From: a virus
Strand: one strand, 5' to 3'
IMG/VR virus record: IMGVR_UViG_3300006919_000045
Span: 1 to 64,000 of that record
DNA: 64,000 bases
The translations under genes were made by a program, and so were the position numbers. This document shows, piece by piece, positions 57,678 to 64,000 of this stretch (within the stretch, counting starts at the first letter, position 1; the number at the start of each line of letters is the position of its first letter). The notes under the pieces are model-generated. The model was not told the origin of the DNA. It worked only from the letters and a program-made list of their open reading frames with translations, and did no database searches.

Positions 57678-57825
57678 AGGATACTTTGAACATTTGTCAG
57701 GCGCCTGGAAATTAGCATTTGTATTGCTAGTACACGGGCTTCTACCAAATGTATGGAGAAACAAAGTCAGCGACGAACTGCACAAAGATCAAAAGAAGCT
57801 GCATGGAGTACGAGTCGTTGACTAA
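57652..57825 (+). CDS. DUF6356-like small protein (57 aa)
   Basis: The product NHLKETGKGYFEHLSGAWKL, then AFVLLVHGLLPNVW, matches a small conserved protein I recall as DUF6356 in marine phages and bacteria. One membrane-associated helix. It overlaps the alternative oxidase gene by 23 bases. Function unknown. Confidence 0.55.
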   Translation: MNHLKETGKGYFEHLSGAWKLAFVLLVHGLLPNVWRNKVSDELHKDQKKLHGVRVVD

Positions 57826-58390
57826 TTATTTTGCAAAGTCGATGACAAAGTTTTTTCGTTTCTTTGCAGATACATTCTTTGCAAAGAGATACGGACACCG
57901 AGCAGTCGTACTTGAAACAGTTGCAGGAGTCCCAGGTATGGTCGCAGGAATGCTTGTACACCTCAAGAGCTTGAGAACACACAAGCGAGGCTATGGCCCC
58001 ATCATACGAAAATTACTTGCAGAAGCAGAAAATGAACGTATGCATCTTATGTTTTTTATCGAAATTGCACAGCCAAATAAGCTGGAGCGGGGTCTCATAA
58101 TTACCGCACAATTTATATTCTGGCACTTTTATTTAGTACTGTACCTAATCTCTCCTCGTACTGCCCATATGATGACGCATTATTTTGAAGAGGAAGCAGT
58201 CAAAAGTTATACAGAATACTTAGATTTAATTTATAGAGAGGAGATAGAAGATGTTCCTGCTCCTCAGTTAGCAATCGAATACTATGGTATGGACGCAGAT
58301 GCACGACTTTCTACGATGGTAAAACACATTCGTGCTGATGAACAAAATCACAGCAAAGTAAACTTGGAGTATGCAAATGTACTCAGATAA
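57803..58390 (+). CDS. Alternative oxidase (ubiquinol terminal oxidase)
   Basis: 195 residues. All four di-iron motifs are present: LETVAGVPGM (E38), NERMHL (E78, H81), the EEEA box (E129-E131) and RADEQNH (E180, H183). Two membrane-associated helices (39-55 and 97-117) lie between them. The family takes electrons from quinol straight to oxygen without pumping protons. It is compact compared with plant enzymes. An alternative start at Met14 is possible. It is followed by IscU with a 14-base overlap. In cyanophages a related PTOX is known. Confidence 0.88.
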   Translation: MEYESLTNYFAKSMTKFFRFFADTFFAKRYGHRAVVLETVAGVPGMVAGMLVHLKSLRTHKRGYGPIIRKLLAEAENERMHLMFFIEIAQPNKLERGLIITAQFIFWHFYLVLYLISPRTAHMMTHYFEEEAVKSYTEYLDLIYREEIEDVPAPQLAIEYYGMDADARLSTMVKHIRADEQNHSKVNLEYANVLR

Positions 58391-58778
58391 GGTATTGGAT
58401 CACTATGAAAATCCCAGAAATGTCGGAAAACTTAACGAGAATGATAAAGATGTCGGAACAGGCATGGTCGGGGCTCCAGCGTGTGGAGACGTCATGCGGC
58501 TTCAAATCCGAGTATCGCCCGACGGAATTATTGAAGATGCTAAATTCAAAACTTACGGATGCGGCAGTGCTATTGCTTCTTCATCATTACTCACAGAATG
58601 GGTTCGAGGAAAGTCCCTTGACGAAGCGGGAAAAATCAGCAATGTCCAAATTGCTCAAGACTTATCGCTCCCGCCTGTAAAGATACACTGTAGTGTACTT
58701 GCGGAAGATGCTATCAAAGCAGCCATCACGGATTATAGGACTAAACATGAAAGGAACTACCATGAAAAACAGAACTAA
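58377..58778 (+). CDS. iscU: IscU iron-sulfur scaffold
   Basis: 133 residues. It opens MYSDKVLDHYENPRNVG, the family signature. The three cluster Cys are C36 (APACGD, with Asp38), C62 (YGCGSA) and C105 (IHCSVLAEDA), and LPPVKIHC is the HscA-recognition motif. The start at 58377 is chosen to match the family; an ATG two codons earlier is possible. It overlaps both the oxidase and the porin gene. No iscS is present, so it would depend on the host sulfur donor. Confidence 0.9.
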   Translation: MYSDKVLDHYENPRNVGKLNENDKDVGTGMVGAPACGDVMRLQIRVSPDGIIEDAKFKTYGCGSAIASSSLLTEWVRGKSLDEAGKISNVQIAQDLSLPPVKIHCSVLAEDAIKAAITDYRTKHERNYHEKQN

Positions 58779-59487
58779 ACTCAGCGCTCTTGCACTGTCC
58801 ACCGCTCTCGCCTGTGCGTTCGTACCGACCGCTCATGCAGGGGAATGGTCCGCAAATGCTTCGATGACCAGTAATTACATCTGGCGAGGGCTTACCCAGA
58901 CAGAGAATGAGGCGGCTGTGCAGGGCGGAATTGATTATGCCTCGGACAGCGGCTTTTATATTGGCACCTGGGCTTCCAATGTGAACTATGGCCCCTCCGA
59001 TGTTTACTCTTACGAGCACGACGTATACGCAGGGTTTGCTTTTGATACCGGCGCGGTTAACTGGGACGTTGGTTACCTCTATTACAACTACGACAAAGAA
59101 GCTAACTTTGACTTTGGCGAGGTTTATGTGGGCGCGGGTATTGGTGATTTCAGTGCAAAGCTTAACGTGCTGGCCAATACTGAAGCAGACGAGGCTGAGG
59201 GACAGGATTTTGGGTTCGGCGAGGCGTATTACCTCTCACTGGACTATGGTTTTGAAGTCGGCGACGGTGTGGGTATTGGCCTGCACGTAGGACATCACGA
59301 TGGTGATTTTGCTGAAGCTTTTAACGGTAACGCCGAAGGTTATTACGATTATAACGTAACGGTCTCAAAGGGCGGCTTTACTTTTATGATTTCGGATACT
59401 GATGTAAAAGGTGGAGCTGCAGAGGGTGGATACGATAACGATCAGATCAAATTTGTCGTCTCATACGCTGTTGATATCGCGCTCTAA
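58762..59487 (+). CDS. TorF-family porin-like outer-membrane protein
   Basis: 241 residues from the ATG at 58762, with AAGGAAC before it. A signal peptide (LSALALSTALACAFVPTAHA) leads into a barrel of the TorF/TIGR02001 type: ANASMTSNYIWRGLTQTENE is the hallmark start, and the chain ends in a terminal strand KFVVSYAVDIAL. The family is bacterial and of unknown transport substrate. The gene is more GC-rich than its neighbours (32 of 60 bases on one counted line, against 18 of 60 in the next gene), which suggests recent host origin. Confidence 0.8.
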   Translation: MKNRTKLSALALSTALACAFVPTAHAGEWSANASMTSNYIWRGLTQTENEAAVQGGIDYASDSGFYIGTWASNVNYGPSDVYSYEHDVYAGFAFDTGAVNWDVGYLYYNYDKEANFDFGEVYVGAGIGDFSAKLNVLANTEADEAEGQDFGFGEAYYLSLDYGFEVGDGVGIGLHVGHHDGDFAEAFNGNAEGYYDYNVTVSKGGFTFMISDTDVKGGAAEGGYDNDQIKFVVSYAVDIAL

Positions 59488-59490
59488 GTC

Positions 59491-59844
59491 ATGAATGAGT
59501 ATTATATCGAGCCTTATGATTCAATGCTACAAGTAACTCATAATGCCGCAAATTGGATGCACGAACAACTTTCTAAAAGAGGAAAGGGTAGAGGTATACG
59601 ATTAGGAGTTGCACCTGCGGGATGTACGGGATATAAATATATAGTCGAATTTGTAGATCAAGAGAACGAAGAAGATTATATAGTACAAAAGAAAGGATTA
59701 CTTTTCTTTATAGATCCTAAAAGCAGGCCCGTACTACAAGGTTCTGTAGTAGAGTTTAAAACTGAAGGTATGAACTCTGGAATAGAGATTATAAATCCCA
59801 ATACACAAGATAAGTGTGGATGTGGTGAGAGCTTTAATATATAA
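59491..59844 (+). CDS. iscA: A-type iron-sulfur carrier (IscA/HesB)
   Basis: 117 residues. The three conserved Cys are C45 (PAGCTGYKY), C109 and C111 (KCGCGESF). GIRLGVAPAGCTGYKY and FFIDPKSRPVLQGS follow the family closely. It carries Fe-S clusters or iron to client proteins. It is split from iscU by the porin gene, supporting insertion of the porin into an iscU-iscA unit. Confidence 0.9.
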   Translation: MNEYYIEPYDSMLQVTHNAANWMHEQLSKRGKGRGIRLGVAPAGCTGYKYIVEFVDQENEEDYIVQKKGLLFFIDPKSRPVLQGSVVEFKTEGMNSGIEIINPNTQDKCGCGESFNI

Positions 59845-59859
59845 GGCTAGGAAGATAGA

Positions 59860-60303
59860 ATGAACCGTGAAAGATTATATGAGGAAATTAAAGCAGATGA
59901 AGGCGAAGTTCTCGAGGTCTATCTTGACCACTTGGGGTATCCTACTATCGGTATTGGACACTTGGTCACAGAAGAAGATGAAGAGTCTGGAAAACCTGCC
60001 GGGACAGCCATTACGGCTGAGAGAAGCAGAGAGCTCTTCGATCGAGACATTCAGTGTGCCATTGAGGACTGCGAAAGACTTTACGGGCAGTGGCACAATT
60101 GGCCGGAAGAGGTTCAATTAGTTTTAGTAAATATGGCGTTCAATTTGGGCGCTACTCGTCTGTCGAAGTTTAAAAATATGCAGAATATGCTATCTCAAGG
60201 AAAGTGGAAAGAGGCTGCGGCAGAGGGCCGCGACTCTTTATGGTACCGACAAGTTACAAATCGAGCAGAAAGATTAATGACACGACTTGAAAATATCTCT
60301 TGA
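59860..60303 (+). CDS. T4-type lysozyme (GH24 endolysin)
   Basis: 147 residues. The T4 lysozyme catalytic triad is conserved with correct spacing: E14 (ADEG), D23 (YLDHLG) and T29 (YPTIGIGH). NMAFNLGATRLSKFKNM and the C-terminal QVTNRAERLM are family blocks. It cuts the glycan backbone of peptidoglycan. No signal sequence; it would need the holin candidate of the late arm. The last codons overlap the next promoter. Confidence 0.92.
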   Translation: MNRERLYEEIKADEGEVLEVYLDHLGYPTIGIGHLVTEEDEESGKPAGTAITAERSRELFDRDIQCAIEDCERLYGQWHNWPEEVQLVLVNMAFNLGATRLSKFKNMQNMLSQGKWKEAAAEGRDSLWYRQVTNRAERLMTRLENIS

Positions 60304-60328
60304 CTTTTATTACTAGTTAGTGTATAAT
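60300..60328 (+). promoter_or_regulatory. Early promoter 6
   Basis: TTGACT (60300-60305), 17 bases, TATAAT (60323-60328), then GGAGG before the ATG at 60349. Confidence 0.8.
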
Positions 60329-60348
60329 ATATGCTAACTGGAGGTAGT

Positions 60349-60945
60349 ATGAATCTTTTTTATCTTGATGAAGATTTAGATGCGTGTGCAGAAGCTCACG
60401 TCGACAAACATATTGTAAAAATGCCGTTGGAAGTAGCCCAGATATGCTGTACTGCTGTCTGGATCGACGTGCACTTGGGTTTTGTACCCCGGGCTTTGAA
60501 TAAATCAGAGTCCGACCATCTCAACTCCTTGAAGAAGGAGATTAAACACTTACCGCCTGAAAGCAGACCCCTCACTCCCTACTTGCCTATGATGTACAAT
60601 CATCCTTGTACTATATGGGCACGTAGTTCTTTGGATAATTATGAGTGGACGCACTGCTATGGCAATGCGTTAGGAGAGGAGTATCGTTATAGGTATGGGA
60701 AGCAGCACAAATCAGTCACAGTCATCAACGAACTACCCGATATTGTCAAAATGGAAAGAGTTGGATTTACCACTTTCGGATTGGCAATGCCAGACGTGCT
60801 CAAAGACTATGACAATCCTATACAGTCTTATCGTGACTACTATCATCTCGACAAGGCTACTTTTGCCAGCTGGACTGGGAGACCTGCCCCCTCATGGTGG
60901 GATGATTCTCTCGCAGATTACGAAACGAGGATTACAGCGAAATGA
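60349..60945 (+). CDS. Conserved phage protein of unknown function (198 aa)
   Basis: It opens NLFYLDEDLDACAEAHVDKH, then IVKMPLEVAQICC, a pattern found in many phage proteins of about 200 residues (LD.D...CA..H.DKH..KM..E..Q). Later blocks are PLTPYLPMMYNHPCTIWAR and a PDV...YDNPIQSYRDYY stretch. The conserved His/Asp/Lys set near the N-terminus suggests an enzyme, but no activity is established to my knowledge. Confidence 0.7.
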   Translation: MNLFYLDEDLDACAEAHVDKHIVKMPLEVAQICCTAVWIDVHLGFVPRALNKSESDHLNSLKKEIKHLPPESRPLTPYLPMMYNHPCTIWARSSLDNYEWTHCYGNALGEEYRYRYGKQHKSVTVINELPDIVKMERVGFTTFGLAMPDVLKDYDNPIQSYRDYYHLDKATFASWTGRPAPSWWDDSLADYETRITAK

Positions 60946-61229
60946 AAATATTTGATTTAGAACAAGAGATGCTGCAGTTTGCAAATGTCACCGAAGAAAT
61001 TGAGTTAGTAACCAAATACTTTTTAGAAGATTCTAAATGGGAAGATATGGCTCCTGAGTTAGCTGATGCTCTTATGAATAAGTATCTAGCTATTAAAGAC
61101 TTGTACGAAATCAAGTTTGAAAATATGTGGCATACCTTTGAAGACGTTTGTAAAGAGTATCATATTGCTCATAAATTGGCAGGGCTTGAGCGAGAAGAAG
61201 AGCTACAGGGATTGTTTGATGAAAAATAA
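60942..61229 (+). CDS. Small helical acidic protein (95 aa)
   Basis: ATGA overlap with the preceding gene. All-helical and acidic (KIFDLEQEMLQFANVTEEIE). Similar proteins with a LEQ.I..C....DDI opening occur in T4-like marine phages. Function unknown. Confidence 0.6.
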   Translation: MKIFDLEQEMLQFANVTEEIELVTKYFLEDSKWEDMAPELADALMNKYLAIKDLYEIKFENMWHTFEDVCKEYHIAHKLAGLEREEELQGLFDEK

Positions 61230-61380
61230 AAAAAGTTATAACCATCTTAAACTCGTAGCTTCTCGCTCTGGCCTATCAAAAGTAGATGAGCAGTACTTAG
61301 AGTTAGAGAAGCAACAAGACGAGCTTGAAGAGCAAGCAAGGTTAATTGCTGAAATGTATGGAGAACCTGACGAAGAATGA
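61219..61380 (+). CDS. Small protein with acidic coiled tail (53 aa)
   Basis: ATG at 61219. KNKKSYNHLKLVASRSGLSK is followed by a Glu/Gln-rich helix (EQYLELEKQQDELEEQARL). Overlaps its neighbours by 11 and four bases. Unknown. Confidence 0.5.
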   Translation: MKNKKSYNHLKLVASRSGLSKVDEQYLELEKQQDELEEQARLIAEMYGEPDEE

Positions 61381-61712
61381 AAAAACTAGGCTTTTGGGTG
61401 TATGACACCTATAATTTCTTTTTTAGTCTTAAAATGAACCCTTTAAGATTTATACCAAATGCGTTTACACAGTACATACTGATGTTTTATCTGTCAGTGA
61501 TGTGGACAGTTGTATTTACGCTTTGGACCGGATATAGTATTTATTTTGGTCTTGGAAGTGTCGGTGGACACTTGTTAGTAATTAGTGCATTTTTTATTAC
61601 TGCTCTTACATTTCAAGATGCAGAAAAGAATGGCCATTTATGGGTACAGAGAGCTAAGCCTGCCCCAGTAGAGAACAGGAGAGGTGTGTGGGACCTGGAA
61701 AAAGAGGGGTGA
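61377..61712 (+). CDS. Membrane protein with two or three helices (111 aa)
   Basis: Hydrophobic helices at about residues 30-55 (ILMFYLSVMWTVVFTLWTGY) and 57-82 (GSVGGHLLVISAFFITALTF), with an amphipathic N-terminus. Coupled on both sides by four-base overlaps. Unknown. Confidence 0.55.
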   Translation: MKKLGFWVYDTYNFFFSLKMNPLRFIPNAFTQYILMFYLSVMWTVVFTLWTGYSIYFGLGSVGGHLLVISAFFITALTFQDAEKNGHLWVQRAKPAPVENRRGVWDLEKEG

Positions 61713-61888
61713 GTACGTATGAGATTGTAGAAGTATTCTATGCTCAAAATGAAAGAGTATATAGAGTAATAGAAAAGAAAGCCGACGGACAAATACAAGA
61801 CGTAGCACGACTTACTAGTAGAGAAAAAGCTCAATACTACATAGATGTACGTCAACAACAAACAGCACCGGAGCATAATCAATGGTAG
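61709..61888 (+). CDS. Small protein (59 aa), GTG start
   Basis: The GTG overlaps the upstream TGA (GTGA). STYEIVEVFYAQNERVYRVI suggests a small beta fold, then a helix (SREKAQYYIDVRQQQ). Unknown. Confidence 0.5.
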   Translation: MSTYEIVEVFYAQNERVYRVIEKKADGQIQDVARLTSREKAQYYIDVRQQQTAPEHNQW

Positions 61889-62256
61889 GCAAGTTTAAAA
61901 GTAAACTATTTAATGTATATCATCCTCCTCACTATAAAGCACACCCTAGTGGGGTGGAGTGTATTGAAATTACAGAACACATGAGTTTCTGTCTTGGAAA
62001 TGCGGTAAAGTATATCTGGAGAGCTGGAATAAAAACTCACGATCCTGTACATGATTTAAGCAAAGCAGTATGGTATCTAAATAGGGAGATAGCAAAAATT
62101 GAGAAGAATCAAGAAGAAAGAGTCAGAGAACTTGTCCGATACGAATATACGGAAAGTAATCGATCTTCTGAGTGGCAACAGTCCTATAACAAAAAAGGAA
62201 GCCTGTGGTATCCTGAATATAGCATACAATACAACCAGGCTTCAGAGAATAATTGA
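61882..62256 (+). CDS. DUF3310 family protein
   Basis: 124 residues. HYKAHPSGVECIEITEHMSF, GNAVKYIWRAG and DLSKAVWYLNREI are the DUF3310 signature (residues about 15-70), present in T7-like and many marine phages; some are annotated as nucleotide-kinase-like, without proof. The last 50 residues are encoded by DNA that also encodes the next protein in another frame. Confidence 0.8.
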   Translation: MVGKFKSKLFNVYHPPHYKAHPSGVECIEITEHMSFCLGNAVKYIWRAGIKTHDPVHDLSKAVWYLNREIAKIEKNQEERVRELVRYEYTESNRSSEWQQSYNKKGSLWYPEYSIQYNQASENN

Positions 62257-62791
62257 TGAATTTGAAGAGACGCAGGCGTATCGTTCAAAAAGAAAAAGTC
62301 AAAACAAAGGAAAAGCAGCCACAAAAGATGAAGTGGCAGATGCGGTTACTCGATTTTTATCCGGCGACGCCATCTCAGAAATCGCAGTGGGGTTGTACAG
62401 ATCCTCAGGATTTGTCAAAGCCATCATCGAACGTACAGGAGTTCCCCAAAAAGGAGAAGGAAAGTACGACTACTTGCCAGACGAGTGCGTTGCAGAAGAT
62501 TTTGCTGATGGAGAGATAGTGTGGTCGGCCAAGTATCACGGCCCTGCTATAATTAAACAAGAATTGTCAATAGATTATCAGGCAGAGAAACCTGGAATCA
62601 AAGATGTAAACTACGAAAAGAAGTACGGCAGTAAATGCTATAACATCTGGGTAATTGAAAAAATTGACGATGATTACAGTGATCGCTGGACTACTACACA
62701 AGGCGGGGGGTTTACCGCAACACAGCTTGCATACGATTTGGGAAAGCTGACACACCTTCAAGAATACGGTGTAGATTTATCACGTATCTAA
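62099..62791 (+). CDS. HTH-containing phage protein (230 aa)
   Basis: TTG start at 62099 with AGGGAGA before it. The N-terminal part LSDTNIRKVIDLLSGNSPIT, then KKEACGILNIAYNTTRLQRI, looks like a helix-turn-helix. A second helical repeat ATKDEVADAVTRFLSGDAIS follows, then a beta-rich C-terminal domain (WSAKYHGPAIIKQEL). Similar proteins occur in cyanophages. It overlaps the DUF3310 gene by 158 bases. A start further downstream is possible. Likely DNA-binding. Confidence 0.6.
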   Translation: MRRIKKKESENLSDTNIRKVIDLLSGNSPITKKEACGILNIAYNTTRLQRIIDEFEETQAYRSKRKSQNKGKAATKDEVADAVTRFLSGDAISEIAVGLYRSSGFVKAIIERTGVPQKGEGKYDYLPDECVAEDFADGEIVWSAKYHGPAIIKQELSIDYQAEKPGIKDVNYEKKYGSKCYNIWVIEKIDDDYSDRWTTTQGGGFTATQLAYDLGKLTHLQEYGVDLSRI

Positions 62792-62800
62792 AAAAACTTC

Positions 62801-62829
62801 TTGACTTTCACTTCATATACAAGTATAAT
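62801..62829 (+). promoter_or_regulatory. Early promoter 7
   Basis: TTGACT (62801-62806), 17 bases, TATAAT (62824-62829). It precedes HTH-like paralogue 4. Confidence 0.8.
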
Positions 62830-62854
62830 ATGTATATTGAAGATGAGGGAACCA

Positions 62855-63307
62855 ATGGGCGACCGATTTTATAAGCAACAACTAACGGCCACGGGAAACT
62901 GTCCCGGGGCTACCATTTCACAACGTAGAAGGAAACGAAGAATGGCATGGGATGACGAAAAGAAAGCAGCAGTAATTGAGCAATACGAAGCTGCAAATCC
63001 AACTCCAGAGAACAGCATGGAGATCGTCGCGGAGCTTGCGGAAGAATTTGAAGAGTCACCAAACGGTGTTCGTATGATTCTTACTAAAGCAGGCGTGTAT
63101 GTAAAGAAAGCCCCCGCTTCTGGTGGAGCAAAAAGCACAGCCTCGAATGGTGGTAGTGGCGGGCGTGTATCAAAAGCTGCCGCCATTGAAAGTTTGTCTG
63201 CTGCAATCTCTGATGCAGGTCAAGAAGTTGACCAAGAGATTCTTGACAAGCTGACAGGCAAGGCCGCTGTATACTTTACAGGTGTTATTTCCGCAATCAA
63301 TAACTAA
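62855..63307 (+). CDS. HTH-like small regulator, paralogue 4
   Basis: 150 residues from the ATG at 62855 (GAGGGAAC before it); an internal ATG at 62942 also has a good site (AGAAGGAAAC). The first 28 residues (GDRFYKQQLTATGNCPG, then a run of Arg and Lys) resemble openings of other marine-phage proteins. The core EIVAELAEEFEESPNGVRMI is followed by LTKAGVYVKKAPASGG and matches the other paralogues; a Gly/Ser linker and a C-terminal helix follow. Confidence 0.65.
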   Translation: MGDRFYKQQLTATGNCPGATISQRRRKRRMAWDDEKKAAVIEQYEAANPTPENSMEIVAELAEEFEESPNGVRMILTKAGVYVKKAPASGGAKSTASNGGSGGRVSKAAAIESLSAAISDAGQEVDQEILDKLTGKAAVYFTGVISAINN

Positions 63308-63311
63308 TACC

Positions 63312-63372
63312 AATGCTCCTAAGTAGTACGGGACAGCAGAAGAGTCTGCCAACTCGCTTCACTAGGAGCATT
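63312..63372 (+). promoter_or_regulatory. Stem hiding the ribosome site of the next gene
   Basis: AATGCTCCTA (63312-63321) pairs perfectly with TAGGAGCATT (63363-63372), covering the AGGAG that serves the GTG at 63374. Inside, GCAGA-AGAG-TCTGC forms a second hairpin. The layout fits a cis-acting translational switch or attenuator. Confidence 0.55.
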
Positions 63373-63373
63373 T

Positions 63374-63640
63374 GTGAAAAAGGAAGAACTAGCACAGCTT
63401 GTCAACGAGTATGGCGATGCTGTAATTAGTTATCGTAGTGAAAACAGTGGTAAGTTGAAGTACAATGTTTGTACTCTTGACTTCACTACTCCTTACATTC
63501 AGAACAAGAAAAATCGGGCAAAAGAGTCTGACAGTACTCTTTTGCTTTTTTGTTGGGATACTGATTCTTACAGATTATTAAAACCTGCTAATGTAACGAG
63601 CGTAGTTCCATTGGCCTCCGTACTAAAAAACGGAGACTGA
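63374..63640 (+). CDS. Small protein (88 aa) behind an RNA stem
   Basis: GTG start; the ribosome site AGGAG is inside a 10-bp stem. The product KKEELAQLVNEYGDAVISYR, later STLLLFCWDTDSYRLL, has a helix and a beta sheet with an SH3-like look. Unknown. The next gene follows after one base. Confidence 0.55.
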   Translation: MKKEELAQLVNEYGDAVISYRSENSGKLKYNVCTLDFTTPYIQNKKNRAKESDSTLLLFCWDTDSYRLLKPANVTSVVPLASVLKNGD

Positions 63641-63641
63641 T

Positions 63642-63944
63642 ATGGAACTACATAATGCTCCAGAGGTTTTTGAAAGAGTCGTACACTACGATGAAGATAA
63701 ACAAATACAAATACGACTAACAGTAAATTGTTTTCGTGGTATCGAATACTTGCATCTACGCAAGTACTATATGGACTTTGAAGAAGAATGGAAACCTAGT
63801 AATGAAGGTATTGCCATGCCCCTCGACCTTACTAATAGTAGAGAACTATTTTGCGGGTTGGTAGAAATTTTAAGTCTTGCAGAAAGCAAAGAGATCATAG
63901 AAGAGCATTTTTCCGATCTTATCCAGGACATTTATACAAAATAG
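63642..63944 (+). CDS. PC4/p15-like single-stranded-DNA-binding protein
   Basis: 100 residues. IQIRLTVNCFRGIEYLHLRK, then YYMDFEEEWKPSNEGIAMPL, match the PC4 coactivator core (a beta strand with VDIRE-type sequence, W-KP, then G-I-x-L). PC4-like proteins in phages bind single-stranded DNA and are linked to replication or transcription. The ribosome-site spacing after the upstream stop suggests coupling. Confidence 0.65.
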   Translation: MELHNAPEVFERVVHYDEDKQIQIRLTVNCFRGIEYLHLRKYYMDFEEEWKPSNEGIAMPLDLTNSRELFCGLVEILSLAESKEIIEEHFSDLIQDIYTK

Positions 63945-63949
63945 TTCTT

Positions 63950-63978
63950 GACTTTTCTTTCTTCTTTCTGTATAATAT
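63950..63978 (+). promoter_or_regulatory. Early promoter 8 at the window end
   Basis: TTGACT (63950-63955), 17 bases, TATAAT (63973-63978), then GGGAGAAAGT. The gene it serves begins outside the window. Confidence 0.8.
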
Positions 63979-64000
63979 ATGGTCTGAGTGGGAGAAAGTA

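Noticed and set aside
62253-62519. An 88-codon frame overlapping the HTH-containing gene.
   Set aside because: It is a very basic shadow frame without conserved pattern. The other frame has clear helix-turn-helix-like sequence.
1-64000. CRISPR arrays, integrase, transposase, attachment sites and tRNA genes.
   Set aside because: I looked for regularly spaced repeats, recombinase motifs and tRNA cloverleaves and found none that hold up.

Overview
The window reads as part of the genome of a tailed, siphovirus-like marine bacteriophage of a Gram-negative, probably proteobacterial, host. It carries a complete HK97-type head module (large terminase, portal, fused protease-capsid protein, connector), a 1,588-residue tape measure, a very large tail-tip protein and several fibres. 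There is no contractile sheath or baseplate set. No replication, integration or tRNA genes are visible, and the first gene is cut by the window edge, so the genome extends beyond the window.

Bases 1-47,115 (minus strand) are the late arm. Read in the direction of transcription (right to left) they hold: an outer-membrane barrel protein and a Pho4/Pit-like permease; a small cytosine-methyltransferase-like protein; a small-terminase candidate; a run of tiny, very basic proteins; a holin candidate and a spanin pair; large terminase, an HNH nuclease, portal, the protease/capsid fusion, connector and neck proteins; tail tube, tail chaperones, tape measure and tail tip; and at least four fibre genes built from shared repeats. 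The arm is broken up by intrinsic terminators and by internal near-consensus sigma-70 promoters.

Bases 47,116-47,449 are a divergent control region with an inverted repeat over the leftward -10, a Fur-box-like 7-1-7 sequence and a long A/T palindrome. To its right, bases 47,450-49,693 form a visibly GC-rich island of tightly overlapping genes: an HTH-like protein, membrane peptides, a HAD-like phosphatase and a PPK2-family polyphosphate kinase. Bases 49,909-50,581 are non-coding, with repeated hairpins and iteron-like repeats, and are a candidate replication origin.

Bases 50,582-64,000 (mostly plus strand) are early and accessory genes, served by a series of TTGACA/TTGACT-N17/18-TATAAT promoters. 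They include a zinc peptidase, HTH-like paralogues, an Hsp20 chaperone, an M15 peptidase, an alternative oxidase, IscU, a TorF-type porin, IscA, a T4-type lysozyme, a DUF3310 protein and a PC4-like protein. A minus-strand cassette at 54,945-55,879 holds ribosomal protein bS21, a MazG-like pyrophosphohydrolase and a SANT-like protein.

The most unusual signal is a stretch of about 700 bases (52,742-53,429) with no credible ORF. It has its own strong promoter, an intrinsic terminator, many stems and at least two pseudoknots, so it looks like a large structured phage RNA. A second structured segment lies at about 54,440-54,685. Three scattered minus-strand genes have a -10 box exactly 7 bases before the ATG, which predicts leaderless mRNAs.

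Taken together the phage appears equipped to remodel host phosphate handling (permease, barrel protein, polyphosphate kinase), respiration and iron-sulfur assembly (oxidase, IscU, IscA), and translation (bS21). These functional readings come from family motifs and gene context only; no database search was possible.
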